The notes: generated by a model from the sequence alone, not told the origin. A DNA stretch of 64,000 nt from Spirodela intermedia (GCA_902729315.2 LR746266.1:1678259-1742258), one strand, 5' to 3'. Shown: positions 1 through 14,740, counted from the stretch's first letter. Made by a program: numbers and translations.

Positions 1-77
1 GCAATCTTTGATCTCATTTTTATCTGTAATATGATAAAACCTAAGAAATTTCGTTGATTATTTTCATTCTACTTTAG

Positions 78-3000
78 TGAAGAGTATACTTGGGGAAAGC
101 AAGCAAGGGTTGGCTTCAGAGGAGATTCAAGGGGTCTATCCAATGGGAGGAACCGAACGCCCTTCAATAGCATTTATGATACACAATCTTTGCATGAGCG
201 TCACTACAGTTCATCTTTGAACGGCAAAGACGCAAGCAGTTTTGCAAACAAGGTACATGCAATTGTGAGGCATTTCCCTTGTTCTTTGTTAACCTTCTTC
301 TGTATATTTTTTTTCTTACCTTTAATCCTGTGTTTCCTTTCTTGTTTCGAAATGACAAACTGTCGGAAATTCTATGATGTACTACAATTGTTTGTCTTGG
401 GGTATATGTATCTATTTGAATGAAGAATGGTATTACATAATCTGGTTTGTTCTTGAGTTTATGCTTTGTTTCCACGCTTAGTTGCATAAAATTTTCTTAA
501 ACAGAGTATAAGCCTACGATGTTTGAAGTGTGGGGTAATAATGCAGCGAGGCCATAACATGTGTTAGTTTTACCGTAATAAATTCATTGAATGACAGGTG
601 AAAACTGGATGACAGTGTGAGGGGCTTGTGGCCGTAAACATTGTCAACCTTCCTTTCGTTTTTTTTCTTTAATGAGATGTGGATGGTATACTTTTTTAAA
701 TATCCGACAGAAAAAGGATATGAGTATACGATGTCAGTGTGCTCTAACAAAAATCCCTGGACAAATTGTGAATGTGCTTTATGGAATGCAATAGGCACTA
801 CTTTAGACACTGGAACCTCCCAGAATGAAAGATTGCATCGCTGATGTTTAATGTTGGTAACATATTATTTGAATCAGAATTCGGTGGATATTAAATTGCT
901 TTCGTTCTTGATCCCGACCATTGTCAAAAATTCTGATTAGGGTGACCATACACCTGCTTATCATGAGCTTTTGCAAGATGCTGTGTACATAAATCAATGA
1001 TATGTAAACTTCAAGTCTGAGTTTTGGTCCACAGTAAAGCCTCGTTTTATCTGGGTTTCACGTGAATGCGCACGTTGTTGTTTTACATCCATTTTTCTAG
1101 TAATCTCTTTTTAGGAATTTCACAATTTCATTGAGGTAAAGATGAGGTCCTGACACAGAGCTCACAGTTCTTAAAAGGTTTGCCAAAATTTGTAAAGATC
1201 GTGGAAGTTGGGGCCAGAGATGGACTGCAGAACGAGAAGAGCATTGTTCCTGCGACCGTGAAAATTGAACTGATAAGAAAATTGGCTTCTTCTGGGTTAC
1301 CTGTTGTTGAAGCAACAAGTTTTGTCTCTCCAAAGTGGGTACCACAGGTGATGAATGTTTCTGCTTTTGGCGATATGATTTTTTAGTCTTTTTGCTTATG
1401 TATACCGACCTCTATTTTACGATCTACTGGCTCTCAGAAGAACAACAAACCTGCAGCAATCACTCTCTGGTTTATGCATGTTGAAGATAATCCAACGGTT
1501 TGAAACATAATTCATAGTTAGTAATTCAAATCTTGATAGATTTGGATGCTTTACATTAGGAAATTATTTAATAATTATTGTTGAAATGGATATTAAGCAT
1601 GCCATTGAAAGCATGCTCTGCTGGGAGATGTGGTAGGGTGGCACTACTGTGTCTGCTTATCTGCCTGGTTGCGTTTTTTTTTTCTTCTCTTTTCTGTTTT
1701 CTTTTCTTTAGTTTCAAGGGAGATCCTTTTTTCAGCTTCTTGTGATCTTTCTTTTTTCAGTTTCAAGAGAGTCTTCTTTCTTCTTCTCCGTTGTTGTTTA
1801 CTGGATCTACTTATGTTGGGCGGTTTTACAACATTATTGACTTTTCATATTATTTTTTTTCACTTATCAATTTCTACCCACGTTTATAATCAATCATATC
1901 TCTATTATTCTTGAATATTATGATGGGGATACTGCATTTATTCCGATACCCGCGCATGTTTTGACTTGAATATTGAACTCTAAACTTTCATTAAATGAAA
2001 CAAAAGCTTTCCACATAATTCTTCCGCACTTAAATGAGGATACTGCCCAACGTTTATGTTCAGCCTTGAGAAAAGATTTTGTTCTTTGTTTTTCATTTAC
2101 GTGTTAGAGGTGCTGCAACCATGCTCTAAACCTTTGAATCTGGAATATTTTCCGTGAATATTTGATAAAATTTTAGATTTTTATTGATATAATTAGCAAG
2201 CAGAGATTGAAAAAAAAAAGGCAAAATAACTTGAACATGTTTTTGCTAATAATGGGAAATCAAGCAATTATCGTTTTAAGTCTCATTTTTAATTTGATTA
2301 TTAAATTCCTTCTTCATAATCATCTTTGCCTCTTGTTCGGTATCATTTATATGAATTAATAATAATCTGGTGTAGACAAAAAAATTCTTCAAAAACGGCT
2401 AGTTCGGAAAGGAGATACCCATATTGATTTTGTGTGGCTTGGATTCATCCCCCCAACAGTTTGAGCCTATGACTCAAGATTGGAAGCTACTCCCGAAACT
2501 AATCCGAGTCAACTCTCTTGCATTGCATCCACACCAAATCGCAGCTGGCGGATGCGAAGGATGTGATGAGAGAAGTTCGGGAGTTGGGGGGCGTGAGGCT
2601 TCCTGTGTTGACGCCCAATCTGAAAGGGTTTGACGCGGCCATTGCAGCTGGTGCCAAGGAAATTGCCATTTTTGCATCAGCTTCTGAGTCTTTTTCAAAG
2701 TCAAACATCAACTGCAGCATCGAAGACAGCCTTGTGCGTTATCGTGAGGTTGTTGCCGCCGCTAAGAAGAAGATGATACCCGTCCGCGGGTACAGTCCTG
2801 GTTTGACTTTTGATGTTCGATTATACGCAGTGCCTGAGATCGCGTTGACTTTTGCTGACTGGAAGGCAGCTTGCTCCTGACGTAGGTATGTATCATGCAT
2901 CGTGGGTTGCCCCGTGGAAGGCCACGTCCCCCCTTCTAAGGTGGCTTATGTGGCGAAGGAGCTTCATGACATGGGCTGCTACGAGATCTCCCTCGGCGAC

Positions 3001-3582
3001 ACAGTCGGCGTCGGTACTCCGGGTATGATTGTCAACCATTTCTTCTCTCTCCTTTTCCCAGATTCCTGGAAGAAACGTTGGTTATTAATGGCAATCTACA
3101 CATTATACATTCATCCATGGCAGGCACCGTGTTTCCAATGCTGGAGGCGGTGATGTCGGTCGTGCCGGTCGAGAAGCTCGCCGTCCACTTCCACGACACC
3201 TACGGGCAAGCTCTCCCCAACATCTTGGTCTCCCTCCAAGTAAGTGGGAATTATTATCCGCAGTTCTCATAGAACTGATTAGAATCCAGAGGGAGGTGGC
3301 CCAATCCATGCGATGATGAATATGCTGCTGCAGATGGGGATCGGCACCGTTGACTCCTCGGTGGCGGGGCTTGGGGGCTGCCCCTATGCCAAGGGAGCTT
3401 CCGGCAACGTGGCCACTGAAGACGTGGTGTACATGCTCAGTGGGCTGGGGATAAAGACGGGCGTTGACCTTGGGAAGGTGATCGCCGCCGGAGAGTTCAT
3501 CTGCAAGCAACTCGGGCGGCCGTCGGGGTCCAAAGCCGCCACCGCGTTGACCCGGATCACCGCCGACGCCTCCAAGATTTGA
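78..3582 (+). CDS. HMGCL: Hydroxymethylglutaryl-CoA lyase, 5' end outside the window
   Basis: Cleaves 3-hydroxy-3-methylglutaryl-CoA to acetoacetate and acetyl-CoA, the last step of leucine breakdown, normally in mitochondria. Exons read here: 78-252, 1168-1347, 2545-2789, 2886-3022, 3124-3239 and 3334-3582 (TGA), all with AG/GT borders and one continuous frame. Seen motifs: [12 protein letters not shown] (Arg and Asp of the active site), [10 protein letters not shown] (two metal-binding His), [14 protein letters not shown] (catalytic Cys on the mobile loop) and a C-terminal ITADASKI as in other plant HMGCLs. The exon at 78-252 encodes the plant-specific, poorly conserved N-terminal extension; the start codon and targeting peptide lie before base 1. 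Oddity: VGARDG has Ala where most relatives have Pro. It is convergent with the phytocyanin gene, 335 bp away. Confidence 0.95.
253..1167 (+). other. HMGCL intron
   Basis: AT-rich intron with a GTACAT donor at 253 and a CACAG acceptor at 1163-1167. Small open frames inside it have no recognisable product. Confidence 0.85.
1348..2544 (+). other. HMGCL intron
   Basis: AT-rich intron, GTGATG donor at 1348 and CGCAG acceptor ending at 2544. It contains T-rich stretches around 1,670-1,860 that give a hydrophobic but meaningless open frame. Nothing else recognised. Confidence 0.85.
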
Positions 3583-3917
3583 TCTTGGGGAGACCGAGAA
3601 AACGTAAGTGGGTTTCTTCCCTCCACCCTCTTTCTTCCATGGGGTTTGGACTGGTATATATAAACTATATATATACATAAACTATATGAAAAATGTATGT
3701 GATGTATGTAAGTTGACTGATGTGTGATCACATGGCAGAGGAATAAGATGTGGCTCTTTCGTTCCTCTTTTTGTTTGGTTTGATTTCGTTTTGAAATCTG
3801 TCTTGGTAAATAACAGCAAAAATAGCATAAGTGATTTATTAATGACGTAAAAGTTTGGCATCAGGAGCTTGGAAAGATACCCAAATGAATCGGTCATTGG
3901 GTATATTATTGATTATG
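3583..3917. other. Convergent intergenic spacer
   Basis: Spacer between the HMGCL stop and the phytocyanin stop, which face each other. AT-rich with short TATA/ATAT runs; presumably holds both 3' UTRs. No gene seen. Confidence 0.8.
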
Positions 3918-5218
<1,301 letters not shown>

Positions 5219-6046
5219 CTGTTCCCAGGACTTGCCAATGCGTCTCCCTTTCCTCTCTCTTCAATAAGGGAACTGTGAGTGATGAGCGAGAGAGAGAGAG
5301 AGCGAGAGAGAGAGAGAGCGAGAGAGGCTTTCCTTCATAATTGCACCGCTTCGGCCCAGCGGAGGGCCCATGAACGTGGGCTGCCGGTGGCGAATGGGCG
5401 GTGCTTCACGAGGTGGGGGCTGGCGGATTGCCCTCTTCTTCCGCCGCCCGGGCACGAGCGAGCGAGAGAGAAAGAGAGAGAGAGAGAGAAGTTATCCGCG
5501 TAATACAACGTAGAAGTTGATAATTAGTAATAATTATTGAATTAGTCAAATTATCTACAAGGATTTTTTGTTTTTCTTGTGTTTTTAAAACAGTAATGAT
5601 TTAAAATTGATTACTCTTTTTAGACTGATTGCTTAAAAAATGAGCATTAAATATTACTGGTCGAAAATAATGAAAATTAATGAATAAAATAAATAAAATA
5701 TAAAATTCTTCGTCTTCAAAATAGAGATTATTTGATAATGAGCCTCTTAATTATTTATTTAAGTTTTTACCATTAATAGGTCTAAACCCGATCCGAGTTC
5801 TGGATGGACCGGCCGGCCTGACCGATCCGATTCTGTCTCGTCGGTCACCGCCATAATGAGAGAGTGTAGTGTCTGGTGATCCGAGGTGTAGTTTATTCGC
5901 GCCTCACTTAGGCTCTCGATAGTTCGCGACGTCTCTTCTTCCGGGACAACTTCCCAGTTCTACATAACTATTCCCGCGGGACAACAGGACACTTTCAAAC
6001 GATCCCTAAGCCTCCCTCCCCCGCCAGTTTCTTCCTTCGCCCTCTC

Positions 6047-6086
<40 letters not shown>

Positions 6087-6098
6087 CACCCATCAGCC
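5219..6098. promoter_or_regulatory. Shared divergent promoter region, phytocyanin / SMARCA3-like
   Basis: 880 bp between two divergent start codons. It holds (GA)n tracts at 5286-5325 and 5462-5489, an AT-rich middle (5,500-5,780) and a pyrimidine-rich stretch before the helicase gene with (CT)n at 6052-6082, only 17 bases upstream of its ATG. No clear TATA box was recognised for either gene. Confidence 0.6.
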
Positions 6099-9000
6099 AT
6101 GAGGCAAGTGGAGCATGGCGACTGTTCCGAGGGGGAGACGGAGGCATTGGGAGCCTCATCATCCTCATCGCAGCAGGAGCAGCAGTGTGTTCCCGAGCCC
6201 TACCTGGTTGGATTCGTCATCGCGAACATCGTCGGGATGCACCATTACAGCGGCACCATCAACAGTCGGGAGATGGTGGGGCTCGTCAGGGAGCCCCTTA
6301 ACCCCTTCGATACCAATGCAATCAAGGTCCTGAACACCCGGTCGGTCCAGGTCGGCCACATCGAGCGCTCCGCCGCTGCCGTGCTCGCTCCCCTGATTGA
6401 CTCCCATTTCGTCATCGTCGAGGGCATCGTCCCCAAGCCCCACAGGAATTCCAGCCAATTCCGCCTCCCGTGTCAGGTACACATCTTTGCTCGCCCCGGT
6501 GCTGTGGTGATTGTCCGCTCTGCCATCGACGCCGGCGGCCTGGAGCTAATTGAGGATCCTGACGCCGCGTTCGGTTTCTCGGAGGCTGCCTTCATTTTGG
6601 AGAAGAACCCTCCTAAGTCGAACGATGATTCCGTCTTGGACCAGATATTTGCACTAGTCCGTGAGGATGTTGATGGGATCGTGAAGCCCCGGGAACCCCC
6701 GAAAGAGGTGATCACGTCGGAGTTATTTCCTCACCAGAAGGAAGGATTAGGGTGGATGCTACACAGAGAGAACGCAATGGAGCTGCCTCCTTTCTGGGAG
6801 GAGAGAGATGGAACATATCTGAACATTCTGACAAACCATCAGACGGGTGAGAGACCGGAGCCTCTAAGGGGAGGGATCTTTGCGGACGACATGGGCTTGG
6901 GTAAGACCCTCACCTTGCTCTCTCTTATCGCCACTGGTAAAGGAAAATATGCTTCAGGTGATGAAGGTAATAATGCCCTCCCTGTTGCATCCTCTGGTAA
7001 GAGGTCTAGAACCTGCAAGAAACCTGTCAGCACTCACAAGAAACGGAAAACTGGTAGTGAGGGCTTGTCTTCGGATGTTGGCTCATTCGGGCCCAAGACT
7101 ACATTGGTTGTGTGCCCTCCGTCAGTCTTTACCTCGTGGATTACACAGTTAGAGGAGCACACCAGGCCAGGCAGCTTGAAGGTGTACATGTATTATGGTG
7201 AGCGGACCAAAGATGTGGCAGAGCTGATGAGGTATGATATTGTCTTGACGACGTATACGACCCTGTCAACGGAGTTCATCTCACCCGAGTCCCCGATGAA
7301 GCAGATGGAATGGTTCAGGGTTGTTTTGGATGAAGCTCATCTGATCAAGAACTTTGCTGCACAGCAGACCAAGGCTGTCATTGCTCTGAAGGCTGAGAGG
7401 AGGTGGGCAGTCACGGGGACACCCATACAGAATAATTCCTTTGATTTGTTCTCTCTCATGGCGTTTTTGAGATTCCAGCCATTTTCAGTGAGGAGCTATT
7501 GGCAAAGGCTTGTGCAACGCCCATTGGATCAGGGAAGCAAGTGTGGACTGTCACGGTTACAGGTAGTATTAGATGCACAATGTTCTTGATTCATTTATTG
7601 AGAAAATGCATGAAAATGTTTCAAGTTTGATGGTGCGAGGAGTTTCCTGAATTGTAAAATTATGTAACCGTCGTGAATACGATCTTGCACATTTCTAGAT
7701 GTTTTAAGACAAAATTTCGAGTGATTTATTCTCGGCACATGTGTTTTGCCGGATAGTATTCTATCTGGGAGAAAATTTAATTTCTAAACGCCAATCACCT
7801 ATTTGTTCTTTAAACATTGTACTACACCCGTGATGTCTCCAACTCTGTTGTGGCAAATGTCTTATGTTTCCCCCTTTCTTTTCCAGGGGTGTTTAATATT
7901 GGTTGAATAGCTAAAAGGTAATGCTTACCATGTTTAGGGAATCATTACATATTTCTGTAGGTATTTCTTGTTTAGAGTTCTGAGTGTTTAGTGCATATGT
8001 AATCAGATCCTTCTGACGTTTGAATTTAACTAAAGCAGTTACCAAAAAGAACAAATGATCGCATCTTTAGCTAAAAGGGAAACAAGAATCTTACTTTCAT
8101 AATTGCTTCAAGCACTGTGTACTTGCAATTGTTTCTGAAGCGAGTTCGAGCACAGAGACTTCAATGCCCTGATTAATACTGGAGAAGTCCATGCACTGAA
8201 TATTAAAAGATTCTCTTTTTGAACAATGAAGTTTAAAATAGAAACACTACACATGAAAGTGATTTAAGTCAAAACATCAGTGCCTTATGTATACATTTAA
8301 ATGCTATCATCTCACCAGTTGGATGTGAACTCCAATGTTTGAGGCTACCTATAGATGATATCGTACTTTAGAATTATTTCTGAACTTGGTTTACATGTGC
8401 ATCATATTGCGGAGCATATTAGGTGCTTGAGTTTTAAAGTTCAACGATGATGCATCTTGGACGAAAGTTTGTTACAACTATTTTAAAGGACATGCCAAGT
8501 TTCCCTAGTTTGATGTGAACTTTGACGTCGTATTGGTCTTCTTTAAGCATATTACACCTTTGAACTCCATGGAAACTTTGTATTGCATGTGCATCATAGA
8601 CATTCTTTCAATTCATGAAAAGGGATTTCCAGAAGCTTTCGTAATCCCAGAGAACTCCATGCGGTGTTTCTTCATTGCCTTTGTGTTCAGTTTTAAAGAT
8701 GATTAATTGCAATTCTGATTTTATGACAGACTGACTGACTGCTTATCATGATAATCATTACGAGAATGACATAGGTTTACTGGCATTGCATATCATTCAG
8801 CAGTATATTGTTCACTCTTATTATTATTGGTTTGAGGCTTCACTTTATGACCGTTCAAAGGGCATTGGAAAATTATTCGGGCAATGTGTTGTGTCCAAGA
8901 TCATTAATGTGATAACAAATTAATTTCATTTTTAGGTATTGATGCAAACTATTTCCTTGAGGAGGACTAAAGATTCTGAGACTTCCACCAAGAACTTAGT

Positions 9001-10368
9001 AGGACTGCCACCAAAAATTGTTGAGACTTGTTATGTTGATCTTTCTGCTGAGGAGCGTGAGCAGTATGATCTATTGGAAGCAGAAGCACAGGCCACAGTA
9101 AGGGACTTTATAGACGACGAGACTCTAATGCGCAACTATTCTACAGTGCTTCATATAATATTGCGACTTCGTCAGATCTGTAATGATTTGAACTTGTTCC
9201 CATCAAATATTAGATCCCTTCTTCCGTCCAATGCTCTCAAAGGTAGAGCGCTCAATCCTCTAAATTCTTATGGTTTTTCGAAATTTCTTCTTACTGGAGA
9301 TCAAACTATGATCTTAAATGCATACATAATTTGTTGAAAGCATGTATGTTAATATAAGAAGTGGATCGAGTTATGAATACAAGCCAACTACTAATTTTTC
9401 AAAAGTATGTATATCCGTGTAAAATGGAGATCTAGCTTGGACTAAATATCCCACATCAACTGTGCTTTTTTTGGGCTGCATGATTTTCCTCCTCTTTTTT
9501 CTTCATATATATATATATTTTTCCTTCCAAGCATGACCAGTGGAGTTTAAAACTTGGTGCAGATGTCTCTCGGAACCCTGACTTGATTGAAAAGTTGGTA
9601 ACTTTGGTTCAGGATGGAGATGACTTTGACTGCCCTGTTTGCCTCTCTCCCCCCAAAAAAACGGTCATCACATGTTGTGCCCACATCTTCTGTGAGGTCT
9701 GCATATTGAGAACAATCAAGCAAGTCAACGCCCGATGCCCCATTTGCCGACATTCCTTATCAAGGTCTGACATCTTTCTAGCTCCGAAGCCACCATCTGA
9801 CGAAGAGAAGGTCGAAACTGGCGGCAGGCCTCCCTCTTCCAAGGTCTCTGTTCTACTGAAGTTGCTTCAGGCGACTAAGGTGCAGGAGCCGTCGGTGCGA
9901 TCTGTGATATTCTCACAATTCAGGAAGTTTCTGCTGCTGCTTGAAGAGCCCCTCAAGGCTGCCGGTTTTCGGGTCCTGAGATTGGATGGCTCGATGAGCT
10001 TGAGGAAGAGAACCCAGGTTATTGAGGAGCTCAGTAGTGGCAGCGAGGGAGACATGCCCACCGTCCTTCTGGCCAGCCTCAAGGCATCGGGTGCCGGAAT
10101 CAATCTGACCGCAGCATCGAGGGTGTATCTCCTCGAACCATGGTGGAATCCTGCGGTTGAGGAGCAGGCAATGGACAGGGTGCACCGCATCGGCCAGAGA
10201 GAGGAAGTGAGAGTGGTAAGGCTTGTTGTGAGGGGCACCATTGAGGAGAGGATACTGCAACTGCAAGAGAAGAAGAATACACTGGCAAAGGGTGCATTTG
10301 GGAGGAAGGAACAGGAAGAGCAGAGGCAGATGAGGGTGGAGGACCTTCGGACTGTCATGAAGTTGTGA
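6099..10368 (+). CDS. SM3L1: SMARCA3-like 1 (RAD5/HLTF family) HIRAN-SNF2-RING helicase/E3 ligase
   Basis: Three exons, 6099-7562, 8936-9242 and 9563-10368 (TGA), predicted 858 residues, close to the roughly 860 of the Arabidopsis relative. Domain order: HIRAN (about 30-130; LVGFVIANIVGMHHYSG, LNPFDTNAIKV), SNF2 ATPase with Walker A FADDMGLGKT (about 260-270), DEAH box VVLDEAHLIKN (about 410) and VTGTPIQNN, C3HC4 RING inserted between the helicase lobes (CPVC...CCAHIFCEVCIL...CPIC, about 614-655), and helicase C lobe with DGSMSLRKR and QAMDRVHRIGQR. HLTF/Rad5 proteins remodel stalled forks and polyubiquitinate PCNA in DNA damage tolerance; whether this paralogue does so is inference. The Walker A flank has DDMGLGKT rather than the commoner DEMGLGKT. 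It lies in the nucleus by family. Confidence 0.95.
7563..8935 (+). other. SMARCA3-like intron 1
   Basis: 1,373-bp AT-rich intron between Gln-488 and Val-489 (GTAGTA donor, TTTTTAG acceptor). No coding remnants recognised. Confidence 0.9.
9243..9562 (+). other. SMARCA3-like intron 2
   Basis: 320-bp intron with GTAGAG donor and GGTGCAG acceptor. A competing CCAAG acceptor lies upstream at about 9,530, but the 9563 start gives the family-like junction ALKDVSRNPDLIEKL. Confidence 0.8.
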
Positions 10369-10966
10369 GCTTCTTAGAAAACCTCACCTTGACATCAGGT
10401 ATGGTTTCATTTTGGGATCTTCTCCCCATTTTGTCTGTATAGAGCTGGCAACATCCCCTTTTTTGGCCTGATTACGATCAGATATGTGTAATCAGCCTTT
10501 TTTTGGCTGATGGTCCAGGTAGTTTTTGGCGATGGTGGATCTTCACTTGTAGATCATCAATTAATTTTCACTATTTCTGGGTTTTCCGTCTCTGATTGTT
10601 CTCAGTGTTCTCAGTGGTGCATGATCTGAATACATAGTCTCATTTTACGTAGGTGTGGTAATGGCCCTCTCTCTCTCTCTCTCTCTTTCTCTCTCTGCCT
10701 GAGGTAGAGGGCTGAGCTTGTTTTCTGGGGATGTTTAAGGTTGACGTCTACGCCCTAATAAGGTTTTAATAGGCTGGTGGTTCGCTGGCTGAGATACCCA
10801 GCTGATTTTTGCATTGAATTGGGGAGAATGAGATAATTTTTAAGCTCACCATATTAATTGGCTGGGCTTGCGGTTGGCCTGATTTCTTTGACTATAATTG
10901 GCGGTCTGTACAGGATGCCCATCTCATCTGGCCCAAAATTAACATTGGTAGGGCGAGGTCTAGACT

Positions 10967-11124
10967 TTGACCACATGTTTGACCACGGTCAACACATCCC
11001 ACAACCTTACGTTTCCCCCACTACACTCTTCATATGTCCATGACTTTGACTGACGGTCAGCCTCTTTGACATTTCAATGTCCGATCATCGGAGGACATTC
11101 AGAGTGTGACCCAAACTTGGTCAA
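10967..11124. promoter_or_regulatory. W-box cluster 1
   Basis: Five TTGAC(C/T) elements, the core site of WRKY factors, in 158 bp: 10967, 10979 and 11046 on the plus strand, 10987-10992 and 11119-11124 on the minus strand, plus a TTGACA at 11066. It lies about 600 bp after the helicase stop and 4 kb before MED26, so its target is unclear. Confidence 0.45.
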
Positions 11125-13228
11125 CTAAGTGTGAAGTCAGCACGTGGGTGCTCCAAGGAAAAACCTAGAAAGTAAACTGTACGATGTCCCTCTACAAAGC
11201 TTGATATTTCTCTGTATTAAATTAATTAATTATACGATATCACATATTATTGGAAATGGCTGTTGTAGAGGTGATGCAAAAATGTGAATGCTTATGGGAA
11301 ATAGAAAGAAAATACTGATTCTTGTCCAAAAATGTTTTTCTACTAAAATGTGTGCCTCCTTAAATTGGCTCAAAATCATTCCACAATTCCCAAAAGGATG
11401 GTTTGATATGAAAGATTGGCACGAAATGAAATTTTCTAAATGAAGAGAAATACATTCCAAGCTTCATAAGCCTCCTAAATGACCCCACTTGGATCTTCCA
11501 CTGTATAGCCTTTTTACTGTTACATTTTATTGCATTTAAAATTTCTAAAATTATTTATTTTTCATTATTCTTCACTATAAGAAAATAACTCACCCTCAAG
11601 TTTTTTCTACATTGAAAGATACTATTCACTTGGAAGATCAAATTTCTTCCTTAATGAAGTGGATATTGGAGACATGTTACTCTATGCTGGACAAGGAAAT
11701 ATCTTTTTTGCCCTCTTATAATCTACTCCGTTATCTATGCTAGAAAACTTATCTTTGCATTGTAGGTCATCATCAACTAGGTTTCTAGCTCTCATTTATC
11801 AGATAACCTGTTATAGGAATGCCACTCTTCCATTGGGTTTGTAGGTCTAACACTCCAAACAACTCAATGTGATGTCAAACCTAAGTGCACATTTAGCTCA
11901 TGGCACCACTGATTGGTATACATAAATGACCAAATCATACATAGCTTTGGGAAGTGTCTTCCACGGGTTTAGGTGGGCTAAAATCATTTCTTATTTTCCT
12001 TGGCAGCTTTGAATCTTAGATTTGTTTTCTTTTATCTTGAAATTGTTGAGTAGTGGTAGTTCTTCTCTTTTTGGGTATGGACAAGCTTATAAGCTAGTGC
12101 AGAAAGATATAAGGCTAGATTAATTGCACCACTATTTTTTATTGGTTGAGTTGAAGTCTTCTATCCATCTGAAGAGATTTTGGACATCTAGTGATTAGCT
12201 GTCAGATTAGTGCATGAACTTTTTCCAAAAATTACATCTTAGGATTAAAATGACTATAATAATTATAATTATTAAAATTTATTGGCACTTTTTGTTAGAT
12301 CATCTTCAACTTTCAATGATCTTTTCTTAAGTTTATCTACTTATATTTTTGACAATAATTTAGGTCTCAAAAATTATTTGAATAATTAAGTGCTACATTT
12401 TCACTTTAACCTTCGAAGCATAAGACCAGTACATAGTCCAATTACTTGTTCTTGATTTACCACAAAGTACAATAATCATGTTAGTCAATAGAAGATCTTA
12501 GTAATCATATGTATGATGGATTGCTAGGAAATATATGCTCACATAATTAGACGATCTAAAGTTCACTAATTACATCTTCAAATTAATTTTGGTGGATAAT
12601 GTTTATAAAGTGGATATTAAAACATTTAATCAATGATTCATACAACATTTCAAAATCAATGTTTCACTTCAAAACAATTTAACTTTTGATCATGAACAAA
12701 ATCATTTTTCTAGTAGGTAATTGTATGATATAATCTGCTTTTTTTTCGCAAATTAGACTACATTTCAGCAAGGTTGAATTTTCTCATATAATTTAATTTT
12801 TTGTGTTCCATTTCAAGGTCTAATTATGGTAAACATTAAGATTGAAAGAATCAAATATGACTTTTCAATTTGATTGGTCCATCATTGTCTTAACAACATG
12901 GATGTCTGACTATTTGTTGAATTTTCTAAAACCATCAAGAATATTTATTTTCGTCTTATTTACATAATTTGAAAATAATCTTTTCTCATGGCATGGAAAT
13001 TTCTCCTTCAGAAGAAAAATTAGAATAACCATTATTGCTCTCATTCTGTGTAGGGGTAGGAGATAAATATAATATGTGAATACAAGAGGGGGCCCGCTTG
13101 CAGAAAACGTATGGGAATCCTCACCGGACATTATCCATCGGACGGTGAAGAGGGTTCCCTGGATAAGCAGTAGGCTTCGGGGATCAGACGGTACCGAGCA
13201 GCTGGAGGACCACAACATCCAGCTCGGG

Positions 13229-13653
13229 TTGACTGGAGGGTACTTTGACAATCGTGCGACACGTGGTTGCCGTTCCGTATTCCCTCATTCTACATCTGCC
13301 GCCCATTCGGAATCCAACGGACAGAACGCCGGGACCTCAACGGTCCTCGAAGGCAACCCGGAAATAAAACTCGTTGCCGAGTTGGAGCCGCCACCGGGAA
13401 GGTCAAAACCGCGGAGTCCCATCGACGCGTCCCGTAGGGGAAGGTGCCTTAGTGGGGCCCATTTTTGAAGAGAAACCCAACCACTTGAACGTTGACCAAT
13501 GATATCTAGCTTCACAGAACGCGACAGGCGGCTTTCACGGTCAACGTGGGAAGCTCGACCTCCATAGAACTCCTACGCGACTTCTGCCGCAGTGGGGGCC
13601 GAGCCCCTACTGATAGTCAAAGCCCAATTAACAGGTGGCCCGAAGAAAGTCAA
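13229..13653. promoter_or_regulatory. W-box cluster 2 upstream of MED26
   Basis: TTGAC(C/T) cores at 13229 and 13492 (plus) and at 13539-13544, 13615-13620 and 13648-13653 (minus). The stretch is GC-rich and about 1.4-1.9 kb before the MED26 start codon. Role is inference from motif density only. Confidence 0.35.
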
Positions 13654-14700
13654 AACTCTAGGTTGCGGGCCCGGGCCGCCGACTTTCTCAGCCTGGAGAT
13701 ATTTTTCTCAAAAAAAATGTGATTTTTACAACCAAGCTCTCTAAAACTTTTAAAAAATGAGTTTTTTTAAAATTTTGAAAGTCACGTGGGAAATGCAGGG
13801 GCGGAAGGCAGACTGTTTACCGGTCGAAGAGATGTAGATGTCAACCCCCGCAGCGTTTGACGGCGCTGAAGAGACGGCGGATTTCTTCCGTTGGGAATCG
13901 TCAATTGGTGACCTGTCGGTGGGTCAAACTGCGGCGGCGGCGGCATTATGGGAGACCCGCCGTTGGGAAGGGACTTCCCATAATGGGGCGAAGGATGACC
14001 GTCGGATGGGCTGAGCTGCAATCGGCCGATGCTACCTGTGTCCGTTCAGTCCTCCCGGGCCCACCTGTCGGACAATAAATATAGACACGACCCTCTCTCT
14101 CTCTTTCTATCTCTATATCTCTCTACCTATCTTTCTCTCTCTAACCCACATCCAGACCTCGGGAGTCTTCGTCTTCATCTGCGGGGAATCTATCACTTCA
14201 GAGCTGGGGAGCTGCTGAGGGATTTAATTACGAGAAAAGATGAGATCTTTCCTCCTCGGGAGGTTATGCTCATTTTAATACATTCACCGAAGCCGAAGTC
14301 CGAAGGAGAATTCTCTGCAAAACCGTCTGTTTTAGGTGAACCAGAGGCTCTCTTGCTAAGACAAATACCATGGGCGCGTCGCATTTTAGAGAGAGAATGT
14401 GGGGGATACCGGGTAGCTCCTGACCCAAGTGTGGTTCCCTTCTCTCTCTCACACACACACACACTCTCTCTTTCTCTCTCTACTGCCAGAGGGAATGTTC
14501 TGTTTTGACCACAGAGGATGAACGCAGGTGGGTGGGCAGAAGTGAAAATCGGTTGAGGATGAGATTGCGGATGGGAAGTTGAATCGGCCTGTTTTCTTCC
14601 CTCTCCCCCCCCCCCCTTTTTTTACGGAGTTGAATCTCTCGCTGTTAGGAAAATCTGCCGACCTTCCCCGTTCTTCAACTCTCTCTCTCTCTCTCTTCGT

Positions 14701-14740
14701 GTGGGGAGAGGGGAGAGGAAAGGGGGGGGGGTGGGGGGGA
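14701..14740 (+). other. G-run tract, possible G-quadruplex
   Basis: Several runs of four or more G, including a run of ten, in 40 bases of the likely MED26 5' region, on the sense strand. Could fold as a G4 in DNA or in the leader RNA if transcribed. Confidence 0.5.

Noticed and set aside
3103-3678. 191-codon minus-strand open frame over the HMGCL 3' exons
   Set aside because: Antisense shadow of GC-rich exons; the plus strand encodes a clear HMGCL.
13076-14078. GC-rich open frames of 70-130 codons
   Set aside because: No domain, no start or splice context, Pro/Arg/Ser-rich composition as expected from random GC-rich DNA upstream of MED26.
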